This document shows positions 35,701-38,030 of a stretch of 38,030 bases of DNA, in pieces; positions within the stretch are counted from its first letter, which is position 1, and each line of letters opens with the position of its first letter. The position numbers and the translations under genes were made by a program. The notes below the pieces were generated by a model, which saw only the letters and a list, made by a program, of their open reading frames with translations, made no database searches and had not been told where the DNA came from. Source of the stretch: an uncultured Lachnospiraceae bacterium (lineage in GTDB: Bacteria; Bacillota; Clostridia; Lachnospirales; Lachnospiraceae). The stretch is from positions 1 through 38,030 of the forward strand of contig CANQUG010000034.1 in NCBI GenBank assembly GCA_947626985.1, read 5' to 3'.

Positions 35701-36747
35701 GCGGATGGAAAATGCTTTCGCTCTCTCGTTGGAATATTTTGAAAAAATGATCTGTCCGGCTTCTTCTTTTCGGGGGCGGTCCTCTGCGTCTTTTTCCGGA
35801 GGAAACGCCTCCGGAACCGGCATTTTCTCAGCCGCCTCCGCCACTACAAGGAAGGAATTGGAAAATTCCCGGAACATTCCCGTGTCCGCCATGCTGTCCA
35901 GGGCCTTCGCCTCGTCGAAAAGCGCCATTCTGGGCCGGTCGAAATTCAGGACATTTCCCTTAAAGTCGCCCTTCTTCGGCAGATAACTGTCGGAGTAGAG
36001 CACCATGGGGAATTTATAGTCCGGACAGGGATAATAAAATGCGGTGCGGAAATTCCCGGCACGTTCCAGAATCTTCGCAAGCTCTCCTCTGGAAAAGGTG
36101 CGCACGCCCGAAGGGGAGGGATATCCCTGAATTCCGTCAAAATAGAGACCGGTGTGATCCTCCGCGCACCCCGCCCAGTACTTCATACCCAGACGGTTTT
36201 CTATGGCGATCACGATCTTGCCCCCAGGGGAGAGATGGCTGGAAATCCTCCGGATCATCTCCTCGTAGGGCTTTTCCGTGCCGATATATCCCTGAGAATA
36301 TTCAAAAACGCCGATCAGCGTAATATAATCGTAGGTTTCCGGAAGATGCTGTTCGATATCCCGAAAGTTTCCCACCAGGATCCGGATATTGTCACGGTCC
36401 CTGTTGCGGTAAGCATTGATGGTGCTGCGCATTTTCGAGAGATCGATGCAGGTGACCTGACCGGCCTTCCGGGCCAGAGCGCCGGTGACGGCTCCGCAGC
36501 CGGAGCCGATCTCCAGGACCCTGTCTCTCTTCGTGATGGGAAGCCACTCCAGAATGTTCTGACGGATATGAGAAAAATGGTAGAGTACCGGCCAGCTGTT
36601 CTTTTCCCGGATGACCCGGTTCAGTTCCTCCTCCCGGCAGCTCTTCGCGATTCTGAGGAGCTCCTCCTCCACGGGGCCGTCGCTGTAAAGGTCCCGGCCG
36701 GGATAGTACGTATAGTCCAGAGTAATATTTCCAATCTTTTCTTCCAT
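32767..36747 (-). CDS. Methyltransferase / kinase-like / double GT2 fusion protein
   Basis: Multidomain cytoplasmic protein of 1326 residues. Domain 1 (about 50-300) is a SAM-dependent methyltransferase with motif I VLEIGSGCG (77-85). Domain 2 (about 335-560) is kinase-like: Lys362 or Lys363 (YVKKTAL), a loop N477-I-D479-x4-N484 matching HxDxxxxN with His changed to Asn, and D495-Y-E497 in the place of the metal-binding DFG-like motif. A charged helix (about 693-735) follows. GT domain 1 (about 797-1045) has DHDD (886-889) and SDED; GT domain 2 (about 1052-1310) has LNNDTE (1141-1146) and NDVD (1246-1249). AAAGGAG precedes the ATG. It sits 24 nt after the Wzt-type gene. The first two domains parallel WbdD, the O-antigen chain terminator; this role is inferred. 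Confidence 0.88.
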   Translation of the reverse strand: MEEKIGNITLDYTYYPGRDLYSDGPVEEELLRIAKSCREEELNRVIREKNSWPVLYHFSHIRQNILEWLPITKRDRVLEIGSGCGAVTGALARKAGQVTCIDLSKMRSTINAYRNRDRDNIRILVGNFRDIEQHLPETYDYITLIGVFEYSQGYIGTEKPYEEMIRRISSHLSPGGKIVIAIENRLGMKYWAGCAEDHTGLYFDGIQGYPSPSGVRTFSRGELAKILERAGNFRTAFYYPCPDYKFPMVLYSDSYLPKKGDFKGNVLNFDRPRMALFDEAKALDSMADTGMFREFSNSFLVVAEAAEKMPVPEAFPPEKDAEDRPRKEEAGQIIFSKYSNERAKAFSIRTDILERDGQRYVKKTALHPEGREHILSLLKWQELLNKEYESAPFLCNVCTGEEDGVRLEYLEGRTLEEALDELIGKGEREDASRRLLAYLRQIRAIHDQQPFTVTDEFRNVFGDAALSGEQTCAPVTNIDLVCSNLILNEVPQVLDYEWTFDFPVPCKYVLYRVIHYYLETSALRGCLDEEEFYGPMGISLSEREVFARMERHFQNYITRGHCAVRDMYASISPGVLEMKKEMTPCLQVFFNRGAGYREEDSQSFPFRDGSVSVKVKLPPDCLSLRLDPGDLPCGAEIGRLSFDKEPVNLKKAVIQEGCVRGNWVYIAREDPSISEIPVPHGAKALLVSMKLHPADRELAEQLMGLEKIRQDLTKNLKQDVKQEWNKAKEWVKDPEGGKGREYLRTLVTKSAGVRSSLRRLRGEQPPAPGSYAYYERTHRPSPEELKRQREEHFSPAPFFSVVTPLYNTPVKYLKAFLDSVAAQSYENWELCLADGSEKDTIEKYIRKNYGKEKRIRYLRLKKNRGISGNTNAAIGMARGTHLVFADHDDMLTEDALYQAAKTLREHPETELLYSDEDLADAAGTPLAPHFKPDYNPDLLLSMNYICHLLVVRKELQEKAGFMRKEFDGSQDYDFLLRCVEQTGQIRHIPRVLYHWRVHGGSTAGSSENKHYAVQAGLRALQEHYERTSVAARVTYTGVTVVYRTTYEIAGNPLISILIPNKDHGEDLKRCIGSVLEKSSWQNFELLILENNSEKEETFRLYEELQKQDSRVRALRYPGEFNYSAVNNFGASRAAGDYLLLLNNDTEVIAPDWMERMLGYCQREGTAVAGAKLLYPDDKVQHAGIVIGMGGFAGHVLTGSDREEPGYLRRLITAMDVSAVTGACMMIKRSIYEKLGGLDENYAVALNDVDFCLRAGELGQKVVFVPEALLYHYESRTRGPEDTLQKAGRFQGEIRRFQQRHAELLKSGDPCYNPNLSLTRTDYSWRD

Positions 36748-36771
36748 GGAACGCTCCTTTACCGATGATTT

Positions 36772-38028
36772 TCAGACCGGTTCCTCCACCGTCACTTCCG
36801 AGTTCATATCATAAAATCCCACCGTATTTTTCGTGGAAATCACGGTGACGCCGCAGGCGTCATACAGCCGGTGGAACACGCAGAATTCTCCCTTCTGATA
36901 TCCGGTACACCCGAAGGAAAGAAGATACTCTCCCCCCTGAAGGTCCATCCTCTGGCGGAAGGTCACCACGCACTCCCGCCCCGCCTCCGGGTGAGAGATC
37001 TGCACCTTCTCGTACATGGTATTGGTACCTGTGATCTCCGTTCCCTGGACGTTTTTGAAGGTATATGCCATAATGGGCTCCTGAATGGATTCGTGAAAAT
37101 GGATCCTCATTTTTATCTGAAACAGGCTCCCCTTGTCGATGGTGTTGGTGGGAGTTCCCCTGTCGTCCAGCACGGCAAAGGATAGAATCTCCGCCTGTTT
37201 TTCACCGTACTCAAGGGCGTTGGGATTCACACGGAAGCCCTCCTGCCGCTCCTCCTCCCGTGCTGCGTCCGTCTTCTGCTTCACCGGATCCTGACGCACC
37301 AGGAGCTGCTTGTACATGTCCACCATGGCCTTGGGTTCTCCCACGTCCAGAAGCTGCCCTTTGTTCAGAAGCACTACCCGGTCGCAGTACTTCGCGATGC
37401 TGCCCAGGTCATGGCTCACGAAGAGGATGGTTTTTCCCTGATTTTTAAATTCTTCAAATTTATGATAGCATTTGGCCTGAAAGAACACGTCTCCCACGGA
37501 GAGCGCTTCATCCACAATGAGAATTTCCGGATCGATATTGATGGCCACCGCAAAGGCCAGCCGGACAAACATGCCGCTGGAGTACATTTTTACCGGCTGG
37601 TTCACGAAGTCTCCGATGTCCGCGAAGGACAGGATATCCTCCAGCCTCTGGTCGATCTCCTCTTTGGAAAAGCCGATCATGGTTCCGTTGAGGTAGATGT
37701 TCTCCAGGCCGGTATATTCCATGTTAAAGCCCGCTCCCAGCTCCAGGAGCGCGGAAATCCGGCCGTCCACCTTCACCTCGCCCGAGGTGGGATAGAGAAT
37801 GCCGGTGATGATCTTCAGGATGGTGGATTTTCCGGAGCCGTTGGTTCCGATGATGCCCACACACTCTCCTTCCCTGACGTCAAAGCTGATATCCGAGAGG
37901 GCGTAGTGCTCTCTGTGCCGCTTCTTCCTGGTCAGTCCCAGGGATTCTCTCAGGCGGTCGGAGGGTTTGTCATAAAGCTTGTACATTTTCGATAAATGCT
38001 GAATCTGTATGACCTTTTTCTTCTCCAC
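36772..38028 (-). CDS. Wzt-type polysaccharide ABC exporter ATPase, 5' end possibly cut
   Basis: ATPase that powers export of a lipid-linked polysaccharide, working with a permease (Wzm/TagG type) not in the window. 418 residues are visible. Walker A GTNGSGKST is at 61-69, the signature YSSGM at 149-153, Walker B ILIVDE at 169-174 and the switch His at 206. The extra C-terminal region (about 275-418) is predicted beta-rich and matches the Wzt C-terminal carbohydrate-binding type, which TagH-like short ATPases lack. The reading frame starts with GTG two bases from the window end, so the true start may lie just outside. The next gene, 24 nt away, encodes the methyltransferase/kinase-like GT fusion. 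Confidence 0.92.
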   Translation of the reverse strand: MEKKKVIQIQHLSKMYKLYDKPSDRLRESLGLTRKKRHREHYALSDISFDVREGECVGIIGTNGSGKSTILKIITGILYPTSGEVKVDGRISALLELGAGFNMEYTGLENIYLNGTMIGFSKEEIDQRLEDILSFADIGDFVNQPVKMYSSGMFVRLAFAVAINIDPEILIVDEALSVGDVFFQAKCYHKFEEFKNQGKTILFVSHDLGSIAKYCDRVVLLNKGQLLDVGEPKAMVDMYKQLLVRQDPVKQKTDAAREEERQEGFRVNPNALEYGEKQAEILSFAVLDDRGTPTNTIDKGSLFQIKMRIHFHESIQEPIMAYTFKNVQGTEITGTNTMYEKVQISHPEAGRECVVTFRQRMDLQGGEYLLSFGCTGYQKGEFCVFHRLYDACGVTVISTKNTVGFYDMNSEVTVEEPV

Positions 38029-38030
38029 TG

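Overview
The window looks like chromosome from a Clostridia (Firmicutes) member, most likely Lachnospiraceae-like. This is inferred from moderate GC content, strong AGGAGG-type ribosome sites, UUG/GUG starts, extended -10 promoters (TGnTATAAT), an ECF sigma factor with a Sigma_reg-type anti-sigma factor, an MsmX/UgpC-type ATPase beside a PucR/CdaR-type regulator, and Gram-positive envelope genes (LCP enzyme, DacF-like protein). Genus cannot be fixed from sequence alone.

Layout. 1-1976: two-component system on the minus strand; the kinase runs off the left edge. 1977-2826: gene-free stretch rich in repeats (34-bp and 53-bp spaced direct repeats, a 178-bp element with 31-bp terminal inverted repeats, and a 66-bp tandem hairpin array), ending at an ECF sigma/anti-sigma operon (2827-4702). 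5041-7308: sugar-ABC ATPase and PucR-type regulator. 7353-14533, minus strand: glpK, uppP, carB, carA. 14803-14886: tRNA-Leu(CAG) with its own promoter and terminator, divergent from carA. 15010-20495, minus strand: secreted serine hydrolase with a repeat domain, zinc-ribbon protein, a divergent ClpX, and an HtrA/DegP protease.

20644-38028 is a surface-polysaccharide locus, almost all on the minus strand. It encodes an initiating polyprenyl-phosphate sugar phosphotransferase, an LCP ligase with an acidic Tyr/Gly/Asp tail, five glycosyltransferase proteins (three of them large two-domain paralogues), dTDP-4-dehydrorhamnose reductase, and a Wzt-type export ATPase with a C-terminal extension. 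The rhamnose gene suggests a rhamnose-containing polymer. Inferred path: phosphotransferase primes the lipid, GT2 enzymes extend it, a cap is added, Wzt (with a permease outside the window) exports it, and LCP attaches it to peptidoglycan.

The most interesting point is a 1326-residue protein fusing a methyltransferase, a kinase-like domain and two GT2 domains, directly next to the Wzt-type ATPase. In Gram-negative O8/O9 antigens, a methyltransferase-kinase (WbdD) caps the chain and the Wzt C-terminal domain reads the cap before export. This locus may be a Gram-positive version with capping and synthesis fused in one chain. A divergently transcribed DacF-like protein in the middle of the locus has lost the catalytic serine (SxxK to AxxK) and has KEG instead of KTG, so it is probably a pseudoenzyme.
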